Assembly: GCA_031384695.1 (NCBI GenBank) | Contig: JANNAV010000216.1 | Span: 1-12,804 of the forward strand | DNA length: 12,804 nt | Source: JANNAV01 sp031384695 | Lineage (GTDB): Bacteria > Pseudomonadota > Alphaproteobacteria > Rhodobacterales > Rhodobacteraceae | Direction: 5' to 3' | Shown here: positions 1 through 7,728 of the stretch, one piece after another | Layout: every line of letters begins with the position of its first letter | Position numbering within the stretch: the stretch's first letter is position 1 | The notes under the pieces: model-generated | What the model was told of the DNA's origin: nothing | Database searches by the model: none | The model's input: the letters and a program-made list of their open reading frames with translations, nothing else | Translations under genes and position numbers: made by a program

Positions 1-410
1 TGGCGTACCTCAGCCTCTGTTGGCGTCGGATTTTCTTTTATCAGTGCATTGATCGTCATGATCATACCGGGCGTGCAAAAACCGCATTGCACGGCGCCCA
101 GCTCGGCAAATTTTGCCTGTACCGGGTTAACCTTGGTTCCATCTGAGAGCCCCTCGATGGTCGTAACGCAACATCCGTCAAGTTCGCCCACGAGGCATAG
201 ACATGACAACACTGCATCACCGTCAACAATTACAGTGCAAGCACAGCAGTCGCCTGTTCCGCAGCCATATTTTGTACCGGTAAGGTCCAGCTGGCTGCGA
301 AGTACACCCAGCAGCGTTTCGTTCGCAGCAACAAAAACTTCACTTGGTTCGCCGTTAACGGTCAGACGGACTAATTTTTTGGAATCTTGGTCAATGGGTT
401 GATAGTTCAC
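1..410 (-). CDS. [2Fe-2S] subunit of a molybdenum hydroxylase (XdhA/CoxS-like), partial
   Basis: Small iron-sulfur subunit of a three-subunit molybdenum hydroxylase. It would carry electrons from the molybdopterin subunit to the FAD subunit in the cytoplasm. The first 136 residues are visible and the C-terminus lies beyond the left edge. An N-terminal plant-ferredoxin domain holds cluster ligands C50, C55, C58 (motif YGCGTGDCCACTV) and C70 (LSCL). The start of the second, helical [2Fe-2S] domain is seen as QCGFCTPGMIM (C109, C112); its second cysteine pair is off the window. The GTG start at 410 overlaps the TGA stop of the upstream FAD-subunit gene as GTGA, which suggests translational coupling. 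The protein is cysteine-rich beyond the ligands: C56 sits where glycine is usual, with C72, C80 and C81 also present. Family assignment is secure; substrate is unknown. Confidence 0.93.
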   Translation of the reverse strand, partial: MNYQPIDQDSKKLVRLTVNGEPSEVFVAANETLLGVLRSQLDLTGTKYGCGTGDCCACTVIVDGDAVLSCLCLVGELDGCCVTTIEGLSDGTKVNPVQAKFAELGAVQCGFCTPGMIMTINALIKENPTPTEAEVR

Positions 411-1288
411 AAAGCGGCCCCCCGACTAATGCATTGGACAATGGCACGTTTCAGCGCGATCCCTGCAACTTTCGTTCTATATTTCGCAGTCGAGCGCAGA
501 TCCGTGATCGGGTTGATGAGTTCAGCCACCATACTTGCGGCGGTCTCGATGGTATTATCGTCGGCGGGGCGCCCTTCCAGAAAGGCCTCGATCGTCGGCA
601 GCCGGATCACCGTCGGAGCCACGGCACCGAGCGCAAGCCGCACATCCGCAAAAGCGCCTTTGCGCACCGCCAGAACTGCTGCCGCCGACACTTTCGCAAG
701 ATCCTCGGCAGTTCGGGTAATGCGCAGGAAACTTCCCATTACGTCCGCCGCCAAGGCGGGCACAGTTATCCGGCTTAGAAGTTCGCCGGGCCGCAGCACT
801 GTTTTTCCGGGGCCGACAAAGAAATCTGCCAGGCTGACTGACCTGATACCCGCCGGTGACAGTAACTCGACAGAAGCGCCCAGAGCCAGGAATGGCGGGA
901 TCAAATCACCTGCTGGTGAGGCATTGCAGATGTTGCCGCCAACCGTCCCCATGTTGAGAAGCTGTTCGTTGGCAAAGACGTAGGTGACGTCGTGCAGGAT
1001 TGCATATGACGCACTTATCGCCGGTGATTTGCACAAATCGCGATAGGTGATCAGCGCACCAATCGCCAACCCGGCATCGCGATCATAGGATATGGTTCTG
1101 AGTTCCCTTATCTTTTTGATACCGATTAATATTTCCGGCTCAATCGCGCCAATTTTCATTTTTACGAGAAGATCAGTGCCGCCGGCAAGAAATCGGGAGC
1201 GACTGCCCAGATTGGCAGCAAACTCAAGCGCTTCACTAAGGCTTTGCGGGGTCAAAAGAGAAAATTTCGGAAGGACGCGTGTGGACAT
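407..1288 (-). CDS. FAD-binding subunit of a molybdenum hydroxylase (CoxM/XdhB-like)
   Basis: Medium subunit of a xanthine dehydrogenase/CO dehydrogenase-type enzyme (molybdopterin dehydrogenase FAD-binding family). It passes electrons from the Fe-S clusters to the final acceptor. The chosen ATG at 1288 gives 293 residues, normal for this family. A TTG six codons upstream is possible but has no better ribosome site. Visible motifs are FLAGGTDLLVKMK near residue 35 (FAD pyrophosphate binding), TVGGNICNASPAGDL near residue 115 (second FAD-binding loop) and ITDLRSTAKYR near the C-terminus, typical of the CO-dehydrogenase-flavoprotein C-terminal domain. It lies 120 bp downstream of the MBL hydrolase gene and overlaps the [2Fe-2S] subunit gene by 4 bp, so it is probably co-transcribed with both. 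The catalytic Mo subunit is not in the window. The substrate is likely an aromatic heterocycle or aldehyde, inferred from family only. Confidence 0.94.
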   Translation of the reverse strand: MSTRVLPKFSLLTPQSLSEALEFAANLGSRSRFLAGGTDLLVKMKIGAIEPEILIGIKKIRELRTISYDRDAGLAIGALITYRDLCKSPAISASYAILHDVTYVFANEQLLNMGTVGGNICNASPAGDLIPPFLALGASVELLSPAGIRSVSLADFFVGPGKTVLRPGELLSRITVPALAADVMGSFLRITRTAEDLAKVSAAAVLAVRKGAFADVRLALGAVAPTVIRLPTIEAFLEGRPADDNTIETAASMVAELINPITDLRSTAKYRTKVAGIALKRAIVQCISRGAAL

Positions 1289-1408
1289 ATCGTTCTCGGT
1301 TTCCAAAAAGAGAGTTTAAGCCATTTTAACAGGTGGTTACTACGGGTGTACTTGCCTTTCGCAACGGTCATCGACTTCTGCTATGCGCAAAAAGTTAACG
1401 CTGCCCCC

Positions 1409-2260
1409 TTAAGCAAATTTGCGATATAGCGTTCGCACATTGTTCTCAATGACATGCTCAAGCATATACTCTTGGCCAATGTCGACCGAAAAACGGTCAC
1501 GTATATCCATGCGCTTTATGCATTCTTCGACATCAACATCCCTGGCAACGCAATCGGCAACACGATACTGCCATTCGAACAAGATTGCCTTCTGCGCATC
1601 AATACGGTCAGCGCCGCAGACCGGACCATGGCCCGGAACGATGATTTCGGCGTCGAGTTTTTTAAGCCGTTGGAGCGACTCGATCCATTGCGGGATATTA
1701 GACGTGTAGTGCCACGTCTGTACGCCATTGAAGATGTTGTCCGACGCAAAAACCAGCTTCTTCTCTGGGATGTGAACAGCAATAAGGCCCGGAGAGTGGC
1801 CAGGAGTGGCAATCATCTCGAACGTTAGCCCACCCAGACGCAACGTGGCATCGCCTGTGAAGGTAATATTAGGCCGGTTCATGTTCTTGAAATAGGTATC
1901 CTTGTCGGGGAACAGTGCCGCGCCCTCGGGGTCATCAGTGGGAATAGCCTCTTTTGCATATTCGTAGGGATTGATCTCGGGGTAAACAACCATGAACTCG
2001 TCATAGACGTAAGCCTGACTCATAACCGCGCCGACGCCGTTAAAGAAGTAGTTCCCGAAAATGTGGTCAACGTGATGTTCAGTGTTGATCAAGTATTTTA
2101 TCGGTCCATGGCTTTCGGCCAGCTTTCTCATACGGATCGCGGCTGTTGGCAACTGTGGGGTGTCGATCATAACAACGCCTTCAGACGTCACCACAAAACC
2201 GGCGTTGCACCCCCGGGTATCGGTTTCGGCAAAGACCCCTTCCGCCACCATATTGATCAT
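1409..2260 (-). CDS. MBL-fold metallo-hydrolase with an altered first zinc motif
   Basis: A 283-residue metallo-beta-lactamase-fold hydrolase. The fold usually hydrolyses esters, lactones, lactams or thioesters with one or two metals. The metal motif is TEHHVDH (residues 60-66): against the canonical HxHxDH it reads E61-x-H63-x-D65-H66, so the first histidine is glutamate. The other ligands look intact: H155 in TPGHSPG, D174 in FASDNIF and H211 in VPGHGP. The ATG at 2260 is preceded on its strand by GAAGGGA (2275-2269) at 8-nt spacing. No signal peptide is evident, so it should be cytoplasmic. It is the first gene of the leftward set, with Mo-hydroxylase genes downstream, and diverges from the ABC transporter operon. 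It may process a ring-opened intermediate, but no substrate can be named. Family assignment is firm, function open. Confidence 0.9.
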   Translation of the reverse strand: MINMVAEGVFAETDTRGCNAGFVVTSEGVVMIDTPQLPTAAIRMRKLAESHGPIKYLINTEHHVDHIFGNYFFNGVGAVMSQAYVYDEFMVVYPEINPYEYAKEAIPTDDPEGAALFPDKDTYFKNMNRPNITFTGDATLRLGGLTFEMIATPGHSPGLIAVHIPEKKLVFASDNIFNGVQTWHYTSNIPQWIESLQRLKKLDAEIIVPGHGPVCGADRIDAQKAILFEWQYRVADCVARDVDVEECIKRMDIRDRFSVDIGQEYMLEHVIENNVRTLYRKFA

Positions 2261-2425
2261 TCTTTCTTTCCCTTCTCAATGACCCGTTGCTTTCCGCCAT
2301 CACCGGCGACGCAAGTGTTTGGTAGGTTCGCTAACCAGTGAATGTGTATGCCAAGACCCCTGGTGCCCGCCTGTGCTACCGTGACGGGACTCGGCACAGT
2401 GCCATTTGTAGCTAATCCGCTTTTA

Positions 2426-2440
2426 TTGTTCTGTCAACAA
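2426..2440. promoter_or_regulatory. Candidate operator palindrome
   Basis: The sequence TTGTT-CTGTC-AACAA has perfect 5-bp inverted arms around a 5-bp spacer, a size and form common for dimeric helix-turn-helix regulators. It lies in the divergent control region, upstream of the AT-rich tract. Which regulator would bind it is unknown; the operon's own XRE/cupin protein is one candidate. A palindrome this short can occur by chance. Confidence 0.3.
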
Positions 2441-2651
2441 AAGCCTTGCATGGCCCGGAGCCTTCCGAGTGATGAAGCATTGATCCCGGAAACTAAGCTA
2501 CCAAAGCGTGTTTGCGGGTACAGACTTTCTTGTAACATGCTGTTTTTAATATATTTTATAGTTAGATGTGGCGCGGAATCTATCTTTTTTCCTTGCCCAG
2601 AAGCTGGGCAGCGTCCTGCGAAAGACCTCCCGCAAGTTTTTGTCGACATGG

Positions 2652-2662
2652 CACAATTTGTG
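2652..2662. promoter_or_regulatory. Candidate operator palindrome
   Basis: CACAA-T-TTGTG is a perfect palindrome of 5-bp arms around one base. It lies about 140 bp upstream of the binding-protein start and roughly 100 bp downstream of the AT-rich tract, so a bound protein could block or modulate rightward transcription. It is also flanked by a wider GACATG...CATGTC pair (2645-2650 and 2675-2680). The regulatory role is inference only. Confidence 0.25.
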
Positions 2663-2802
2663 ATGTAGGAACAACATGTCTAGGGTCCGACCTACTTATC
2701 TTCGATGCACCGGCGCGGTCCAGATGCAAGAAAAGTGTAACTGGCGACGCGCTGGCGACTGCCAGATCCAATAAAAGCGAGAGTGGCAACAAGGAGAAGA
2801 AC

Positions 2803-4137
2803 ATGGCAAAGCGAATGGCTGATCAAACTACATTGTCCCGGCGTGGCTTTATTACAAACTCCGCCGGGGGGCTTGCTGGGCTTACTGCTGCGGGGGTGCT
2901 CGCGTCCGCAAATGCCGGTCGGGCCGCCGGTGGCGAGCCGATCCCGATTGGGGCCGCTGTGCCTCTGACGGGCTGGGCCGCTGCCGATGGGATCGAATAC
3001 AAACGGGGCCTCGAACTTGCTGCAGAAGAAGTGAACGCGCTGGGCGGGATTCTTGGCCGCCCGATCGAATTCCACTTTGAAGATACGCAGGTCATGGGCC
3101 CCGAGAATGTCGTGCCGGCCATTCAGCGGCTGATCGACCGCGAAAAAGTTCATGCGATCATCAACGGGTACAACGGCTCGACTGCGACGGCCGAATACGA
3201 CCTGATCGCCGACGACGGCCTGATCTACATCCACGCCAACACCGATGTTCAGCATCACCACGCGCTGGAACGCGACCCCGAGCGGTATGCCACGATCTTC
3301 ATGTCGGACCCGGCTGAGGTTTGGTATGGCGAGGGGCTTCTGAGCTTTCTTAAAGGACTGACCGAAAGCGGGCAGTTTGCGCCGAAGAACCGCACGATGG
3401 CCCTCATCTTGGGATCTGACAGCTACGGTGCAGTCATTGGGTCGGGCATTTCCGACAATGCGGCGAAATACGGCTGGACCATCGGCCTGACTGAGACCGT
3501 CTCCTACGGCATTTCCGAATGGGGTCCGATTATCTCGAAGCTTCGGAGTGACCCGCCGGGCGTCATTGCATTCACCCACTGGGCGCCGCAGGATCTGGCG
3601 CAATTCATGCTTCAATTTACGCCAAACCCGACCGACAGCTTGGTTTACATGCAGTATGGCCCGTCACTTTCAGCATTCCGCGACATTGCGCAAACTTCCT
3701 CGGAAGGGGTTATCTTCTCGTCAGTCGCGCAATCCTTGCAAGACGAGATCGGTCTTGCCTTCATGGAGCGCTATCGTGCCAAATTCGGCTCCGAAGGCAC
3801 CAGTCCGTTGAACGGTGCCATCCCTTACGATTCCGTCTTCATGTATGCTGCGGCGGCTGCCATGGCAGGCGGCACCGGAGAGCCGGGTGAAATGGAACAG
3901 AACCGGAAAGTGGCGGCCATCCTGAAGCAGTCGATCTACCGGGGAGTCAAGGGCACCACCCGGTTTTCCGACAAGTGGCAGGCCGCGATCCCCTACCCGG
4001 ATGCAACCCGCGATCCGTCTCTTGGCATGCCGCACCAGTACTCGCAGATTCAGGACTGGAAGAAAGACGCGCAGGTTATCGCGCCGTCGCCTTACGAAAC
4101 GGCGTCGTATCTGGCGCCATCCTGGATGAGCAAGTAA
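2803..4137 (+). CDS. Tat-exported ABC transporter substrate-binding protein (Leu/Ile/Val-amide family)
   Basis: Periplasmic binding protein (444 aa) of the branched-chain amino acid/amide/urea class (Peripla_BP_6), presenting substrate to the permeases encoded downstream. The start at 2803 is chosen because AAGGAG lies 6 nt upstream. The frame stays open further 5' (to 2566), but that would bury the signal peptide. The N-terminus carries a twin-arginine motif, SRRGF at residues 12-16, then a hydrophobic stretch ending near ASANAGRAAGG, so export of a folded protein by the Tat system is likely. The mature domain begins IPIGAAVPLTGWAA, with a typical LAAEEVNALGGILGRP segment and the pocket-like NGYNGSTATAEYD. 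Overall look is closest to amide/urea-type binding proteins; ligand identity is not readable. It is the first gene of the operon, with only 3 bp to the ATPase gene. Confidence 0.93.
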   Translation: MAKRMADQTTLSRRGFITNSAGGLAGLTAAGVLASANAGRAAGGEPIPIGAAVPLTGWAAADGIEYKRGLELAAEEVNALGGILGRPIEFHFEDTQVMGPENVVPAIQRLIDREKVHAIINGYNGSTATAEYDLIADDGLIYIHANTDVQHHHALERDPERYATIFMSDPAEVWYGEGLLSFLKGLTESGQFAPKNRTMALILGSDSYGAVIGSGISDNAAKYGWTIGLTETVSYGISEWGPIISKLRSDPPGVIAFTHWAPQDLAQFMLQFTPNPTDSLVYMQYGPSLSAFRDIAQTSSEGVIFSSVAQSLQDEIGLAFMERYRAKFGSEGTSPLNGAIPYDSVFMYAAAAAMAGGTGEPGEMEQNRKVAAILKQSIYRGVKGTTRFSDKWQAAIPYPDATRDPSLGMPHQYSQIQDWKKDAQVIAPSPYETASYLAPSWMSK

Positions 4138-4140
4138 CCC

Positions 4141-4923
4141 ATGCTGGGCCAAACGGACGATCTGCTAATCTGCCAGGGCGTGACAAAAAGATTCGGCGCC
4201 CTGGCAGCGATCGACAATCTCAGCTTCTCCGTCAGGCAAGGCGAGGTGCTGGGTATCGGCGGGCCCAATGGCGCGGGCAAAACCGCGCTGTTCGATGCAA
4301 TTTCGGGGATCAACGCCTGCACCGAAGGTTCGATATCCTTCGGTGGGGTGCGGATCGACCGTCTGCGCGCCGATCAGATCTGCCACCTAGGACTGTCCAG
4401 AACGTTTCAGCTGAATTCGGGTTTCGATTCGTTGACCGTTCTGGAAAACCTGAAGGTCAGCCGATATTTCGGCAGGACAAACCGCAAGTTTCAGGGCGTT
4501 TTCTTTGATCGCCGCACGATCGAAGATGTGAACGAGGTGATCGATACGGTGGGCCTTGGGCCCTACGCCCACGAGAAAGTGCGCAACCTGCCGGTTTTTC
4601 AGCGCAAACTGCTGATGATTGCCGGTGCTTTGTCGCGGCAGCCCCGGCTGCTCATGCTCGACGAGCCGGTGGGCGGACTTACGCCGGGGGAAACCGACAA
4701 GATCCTTGAACTGATCCGGCATATCTCGCTGAAGAACGTGACGGTGATCCTGATCGAGCATGTCATGCGCTTTTTGCTGGAATTGAGTGACCGGATTCTG
4801 ATCCTGAACCGGGGGCAACGCCTCTACGAAGGTGAGCCCCGGGGCGTTATTCTGGACCCAAGTGTCATAGAAGTTTTCCTGGGCGAACGTACGGCCCGTT
4901 CGCTCGCCGAAAACAGAGCGTAG
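4141..4923 (+). CDS. ABC transporter ATP-binding protein, LivG-like, degenerate signature motif
   Basis: One of two cytoplasmic ATPases (260 aa) powering the branched-chain-type importer. Walker A is GPNGAGKT with K47 and T48, Walker B is LLMLDEP with D174 and E175, and the switch histidine is seen in LIEHVM. The C-terminal tail (GEPRGVILDPSVIEVFLGE) is typical of LivG. The ABC signature, normally LSGGQ or LPYGKQ, is replaced by LPVFQRK at residues 150-156, losing the conserved glycines. The neighbouring ATPase keeps a full LSGGE, so the heterodimer would have one canonical and one altered site. The ATG lies 3 bp after the binding-protein stop with no strong Shine-Dalgarno, suggesting translational coupling. 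Family call is firm; the effect of the altered motif is unknown. Confidence 0.93.
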   Translation: MLGQTDDLLICQGVTKRFGALAAIDNLSFSVRQGEVLGIGGPNGAGKTALFDAISGINACTEGSISFGGVRIDRLRADQICHLGLSRTFQLNSGFDSLTVLENLKVSRYFGRTNRKFQGVFFDRRTIEDVNEVIDTVGLGPYAHEKVRNLPVFQRKLLMIAGALSRQPRLLMLDEPVGGLTPGETDKILELIRHISLKNVTVILIEHVMRFLLELSDRILILNRGQRLYEGEPRGVILDPSVIEVFLGERTARSLAENRA

Positions 4924-4926
4924 CAC

Positions 4927-5643
4927 ATGGGTGAATCGTTTTTGACCCTGAAAAATATTTGCTGCGGCTATAACGGCATCGACGTGATCAAGGACGTCTC
5001 GATCGATGTACCGCGTGGCGCGGTCGTCGGCCTGGTTGGTCCTAACGGTCATGGCAAAACGACGATACTCCGGGCCATTTCGGGCCTAATCAGGTTGCGT
5101 TCGGGCTCTATCAAGCTGCGCGACGAGACGATAAGCGACCTTTCCGCTGATCGGGTCGTCGCCAGGGGTGTCGCCCATATGCCGCAAGGCGATCTGGTGT
5201 TTCCCCAGATGAGCGTGCGCGAGAACCTTCTGATGGGTGCCTATCTGCCAGCCGCGCACGCCGACAGCGCAAAACAGTTGGAATATGTCCACAGTCTTTT
5301 CCCGAAACTACGCGAACGTGGTGAACAGCTTGCAAGCGGGCTGTCGGGAGGCGAAAGGCGAATGCTGGGAATTGGCCGCGGACTGATGACCAAAAGCGAT
5401 CTGATCATGATCGACGAGCCGTCGCTTGGGCTGGCGCCGCTGATGATAGAGCATATCTATGATGTGATCCGTGCGCTGAAGGCAGAGGGCCGCACGTTGA
5501 TCGTGGTTGAGGAAAACGTAAGTCGCCTGACGGATCTGGCCGACGAATTGCACCTGCTGGACGACGGCCATATCGTCTGGCATGGCAGCGGCGCAGATTT
5601 GATGAGCGACGACGTTCTGATGAAAACCTACTTGGGCGGTTAG
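4927..5643 (+). CDS. ABC transporter ATP-binding protein, LivF-like
   Basis: Second ATPase (238 aa) of the importer. All ABC motifs are canonical: Walker A GPNGHGKTT (K44), the short LivF-type segment MPQGDLVFPQMSVRENL, signature LSGGERR at residues 139-145, and Walker B LIMIDEPSLGL (D163, E164). The motif VVEENV stands where an H-loop would be: the usual histidine-containing IVEQN/IVEHN segment of LivF reads VVEEN. The length matches the family. The start is 3 bp after the stop of the LivG-like gene, so the two are made together and should form the nucleotide-binding heterodimer. A strong ribosome site precedes the next gene rather than this one. Confidence 0.94.
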   Translation: MGESFLTLKNICCGYNGIDVIKDVSIDVPRGAVVGLVGPNGHGKTTILRAISGLIRLRSGSIKLRDETISDLSADRVVARGVAHMPQGDLVFPQMSVRENLLMGAYLPAAHADSAKQLEYVHSLFPKLRERGEQLASGLSGGERRMLGIGRGLMTKSDLIMIDEPSLGLAPLMIEHIYDVIRALKAEGRTLIVVEENVSRLTDLADELHLLDDGHIVWHGSGADLMSDDVLMKTYLGG

Positions 5644-5665
5644 GCTGGACGCCGAAAGGAGAAAC

Positions 5666-6544
5666 ATGGAAACCTTCATACTTGTAACGGTTAGCGGCCT
5701 TACGCTGAGCGGTATGTACGCACTCAGCGCCATCGGACTGTCGCTGACATGGGGTGCGCTGGGTATGCTCAACATGGCGCATGGCGCGTTTCTGGCTGTC
5801 GGGAGCTATGCCTGCTTCACCATCATCACCCAGTTGGGGACGCCGTTGTGGCTTGCCATTCCGCTGGCGGTGATCATCAGCGGGGTGGTGGGTTTGCTGG
5901 TTTACCTTCTGGTCGTCCGCCAGATGTTTCGCCATCCGGCCTTCGAGACAAATATCATTATCGCAACCATTGGCTTGGCGATCCTGTCCGAAAACACAAT
6001 CCTCAATTTCTTCGGGGCCTATCCATTTCGTCAGCCACTCGCGATAGAGGGTGGATTTCGACTGAGCGGCATATTCATACCCTACCAGAATATCGCAATC
6101 CTGGCGTCATCGGTGGTGCTGGTAGGGCTGGTCGGAATTCTGCTGGGCAAAACCCGGACCGGACGCGCCATTCGTGCAACCTCAATGAACAAGGACGCCG
6201 CCCTGCTGATGGGTGTACCGGTCGGCCGGGTCTATGCTCAGGTCATGGCTCTGTCCGGATGCCTCGCCGCCGTGTCCGGTATCATGCTCAGCACAATCAC
6301 CACCTTGTCACCGACAATGGGCGATGCGCCAATGGTAAAAGCTTTCATTATCGTGGCGGTGGCGGGACTGGGTAACGTATACGGAGCGTTCTTTATTGCA
6401 ATCGGGTTTGGTCTGCTTGAAGCCATATTCCAGTTCACCTTCGGTGTCAGGCTTGCATTCCCTTTATTGCTCTTGCTTGTCATCGTCTCACTGATCTGGC
6501 GACCGAACGGGTTCTTCGGATCCGCTACGATCATACGAAACTGA
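5666..6544 (+). CDS. Branched-chain-type ABC permease, LivH-like
   Basis: Inner-membrane permease (292 aa) of the BPD_transp_2 (LivHM) family, highly hydrophobic with about eight predicted membrane segments by eye. The family landmark ALGMLNMAHGAF sits near residues 31-42, and the cytoplasmic loop contacting the ATPases is seen in GRAIRATSMNKDAALLMGVPVGRVY. The C-terminal segments include VAVAGLGNVYGAFFIAIGFG, also typical. The ATG at 5666 has AAAGGAG at 5655-5661, 4 nt upstream. It follows the LivF-like gene by 22 bp and precedes the LivM-like gene by 14 bp. Together the two permeases should form the heterodimeric channel. The ligand is set mainly by the binding protein and is unknown. Confidence 0.94.
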   Translation: METFILVTVSGLTLSGMYALSAIGLSLTWGALGMLNMAHGAFLAVGSYACFTIITQLGTPLWLAIPLAVIISGVVGLLVYLLVVRQMFRHPAFETNIIIATIGLAILSENTILNFFGAYPFRQPLAIEGGFRLSGIFIPYQNIAILASSVVLVGLVGILLGKTRTGRAIRATSMNKDAALLMGVPVGRVYAQVMALSGCLAAVSGIMLSTITTLSPTMGDAPMVKAFIIVAVAGLGNVYGAFFIAIGFGLLEAIFQFTFGVRLAFPLLLLLVIVSLIWRPNGFFGSATIIRN

Positions 6545-6558
6545 AGGAAAATCCGAAT

Positions 6559-7650
6559 ATGGCAAGAAACAGAACCCATATCCCGCAGCTTAGTCCGATT
6601 GGACGCGACTTCGCTGCTCTTTTGGCAATCGTTGCGATTGGAATTGCGCTGCCTTTCTTTGTCGAAAGCCGCTACTTCCTTTCTCAGCTTACGCTGTTTC
6701 TGATTTGGGCAACGGTCGTCAGCCAGTGGAACATCGTAATGGGTTTCGCCGGAATATTTTCGCTGGCCCAGGTCGCCCTTTTCGCATTCGGCGGATACTT
6801 TACCGCGGTTCTAGGCAGGTATTTTGGCTTGAGCCTCGCGATCGGCACGATTATTGCCGGTTTTGCGACCGTCGGCGTAAGCTTGATAATCGGTTTCGCC
6901 TGCCTCCGACTGCGAGGAATTTATGTTGCCTTGCTGACCTTCGCCATTACTCAAACAGTTGTTCTCCTGGTGAACTCAGACACAGCCTGCATCATTGGCA
7001 CGGGTGCGACATGTCAGACCCTTACCGGCGGTCAGCGTGGACTCAGCCAGTTCGGAGACTACGGATTCCGTGAGCTTCTTGGCCGCGATTATCAGATCGG
7101 CAACTTCTATGTGGCCCTTGCAACGATGGTACTGGCGATTGGTCTTTCGATACTGATCGTGCGCGGCCCATTGGGATATGCGTTCCGGGCGTTGCGAGAC
7201 AATGAGGTCGTAGCGGTTTCCGTCGGCATTAACCGTTACAAATACCAGCTGCTGGTTTTTGCGGTTTCGGCGTTTGTAACGGGAATCGCCGGTGGGGTCT
7301 ACGCCGCACATTTTAAGGTCGTCGGCCCCTCGATCCTTGGCTTTCCGGTTATGGCATTTCTTGTTTCCATGTTGGTTGTCGGCGGTCTGGGAAAACTTTG
7401 GGGACCAATCGTCGGCGCCGCCCTGCTCATGCTGATTGACGAACAGCTCAAGGACTTCGCCGAGTATCGGAACATGGGTCTTGGTATCCTGATTGTTTTC
7501 TTCATCGTTCTGGCACCGGATGGCATAGTTGGAGTGTTTGAGAAACTCTGGCAATTGTTGCGCAATCGACATCCAAAACGGAACGACAAGAAATCTGCTG
7601 CGCGAATTGCCGTGAAAACCGGAAATCTTCGAAACCACGAGGGCAACTGA
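6559..7650 (+). CDS. Branched-chain-type ABC permease, LivM-like
   Basis: Second inner-membrane permease (363 aa) of the importer, family BPD_transp_2. The LivM pattern is clear: LIWATVVSQWNIVMGFAGIFSLAQVALFAFGGYF in the first third, a LGYAFRALRDNEVVAVSVGI coupling loop after mid-protein, and AGGVYAAHFKVVGPSILGF followed by VVGGLGKLWGPIVGA. A periplasmic loop contains two cysteines (DTACIIGTGATCQT) that could pair. The C-terminus ends in a basic tail of about 30 residues (KRNDKKSAAR), which should be cytoplasmic. AAGGAAA at 6544-6550 lies 8 nt before the ATG. The gene is 14 bp from the LivH-like gene and is followed by a 78-bp gap before the regulator. Confidence 0.94.
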   Translation: MARNRTHIPQLSPIGRDFAALLAIVAIGIALPFFVESRYFLSQLTLFLIWATVVSQWNIVMGFAGIFSLAQVALFAFGGYFTAVLGRYFGLSLAIGTIIAGFATVGVSLIIGFACLRLRGIYVALLTFAITQTVVLLVNSDTACIIGTGATCQTLTGGQRGLSQFGDYGFRELLGRDYQIGNFYVALATMVLAIGLSILIVRGPLGYAFRALRDNEVVAVSVGINRYKYQLLVFAVSAFVTGIAGGVYAAHFKVVGPSILGFPVMAFLVSMLVVGGLGKLWGPIVGAALLMLIDEQLKDFAEYRNMGLGILIVFFIVLAPDGIVGVFEKLWQLLRNRHPKRNDKKSAARIAVKTGNLRNHEGN

Positions 7651-7728
7651 TGTGACGACCAGCGTTATAAGATTGACGAGCGATACTACGGAAAAAGCCA
7701 TCGAGAAGCCTAAAGGGGAAGTTGCCAA

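Larger units (their letters stand above)
2261..2802. promoter_or_regulatory. Divergent intergenic control region
   Basis: This 542-bp gap separates the leftward hydrolase/Mo-hydroxylase genes from the rightward ABC transporter operon, so promoters for both must lie in or near it. No convincing gene is present. An AT-rich tract at 2541-2562 (with AATATATT at 2548-2555) is the best candidate for promoter melting, but no clean -35/-10 pair could be fixed. Short palindromes at 2426-2440, 2652-2662 and 2684-2692 could be operators. The binding-protein gene has a strong ribosome site, AAGGAG, at 2791-2796. Confidence 0.6.

Noticed and set aside
1314..1330. Imperfect palindrome GTTTAAGCCATTTTAAC upstream of the FAD subunit
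   Set aside because: The arms match only partly; with no second copy found, it is not separable from chance.
2342..2668. Open frame of 108 codons in the divergent intergenic region
   Set aside because: No clear ribosome site, no recognisable domain, and it overlaps the binding-protein upstream region; it is probably chance.
2566..2802. In-frame upstream extension of the binding protein by 79 residues
   Set aside because: It would place the Tat signal in the interior, and the ATG at 2803 has AAGGAG at ideal spacing.
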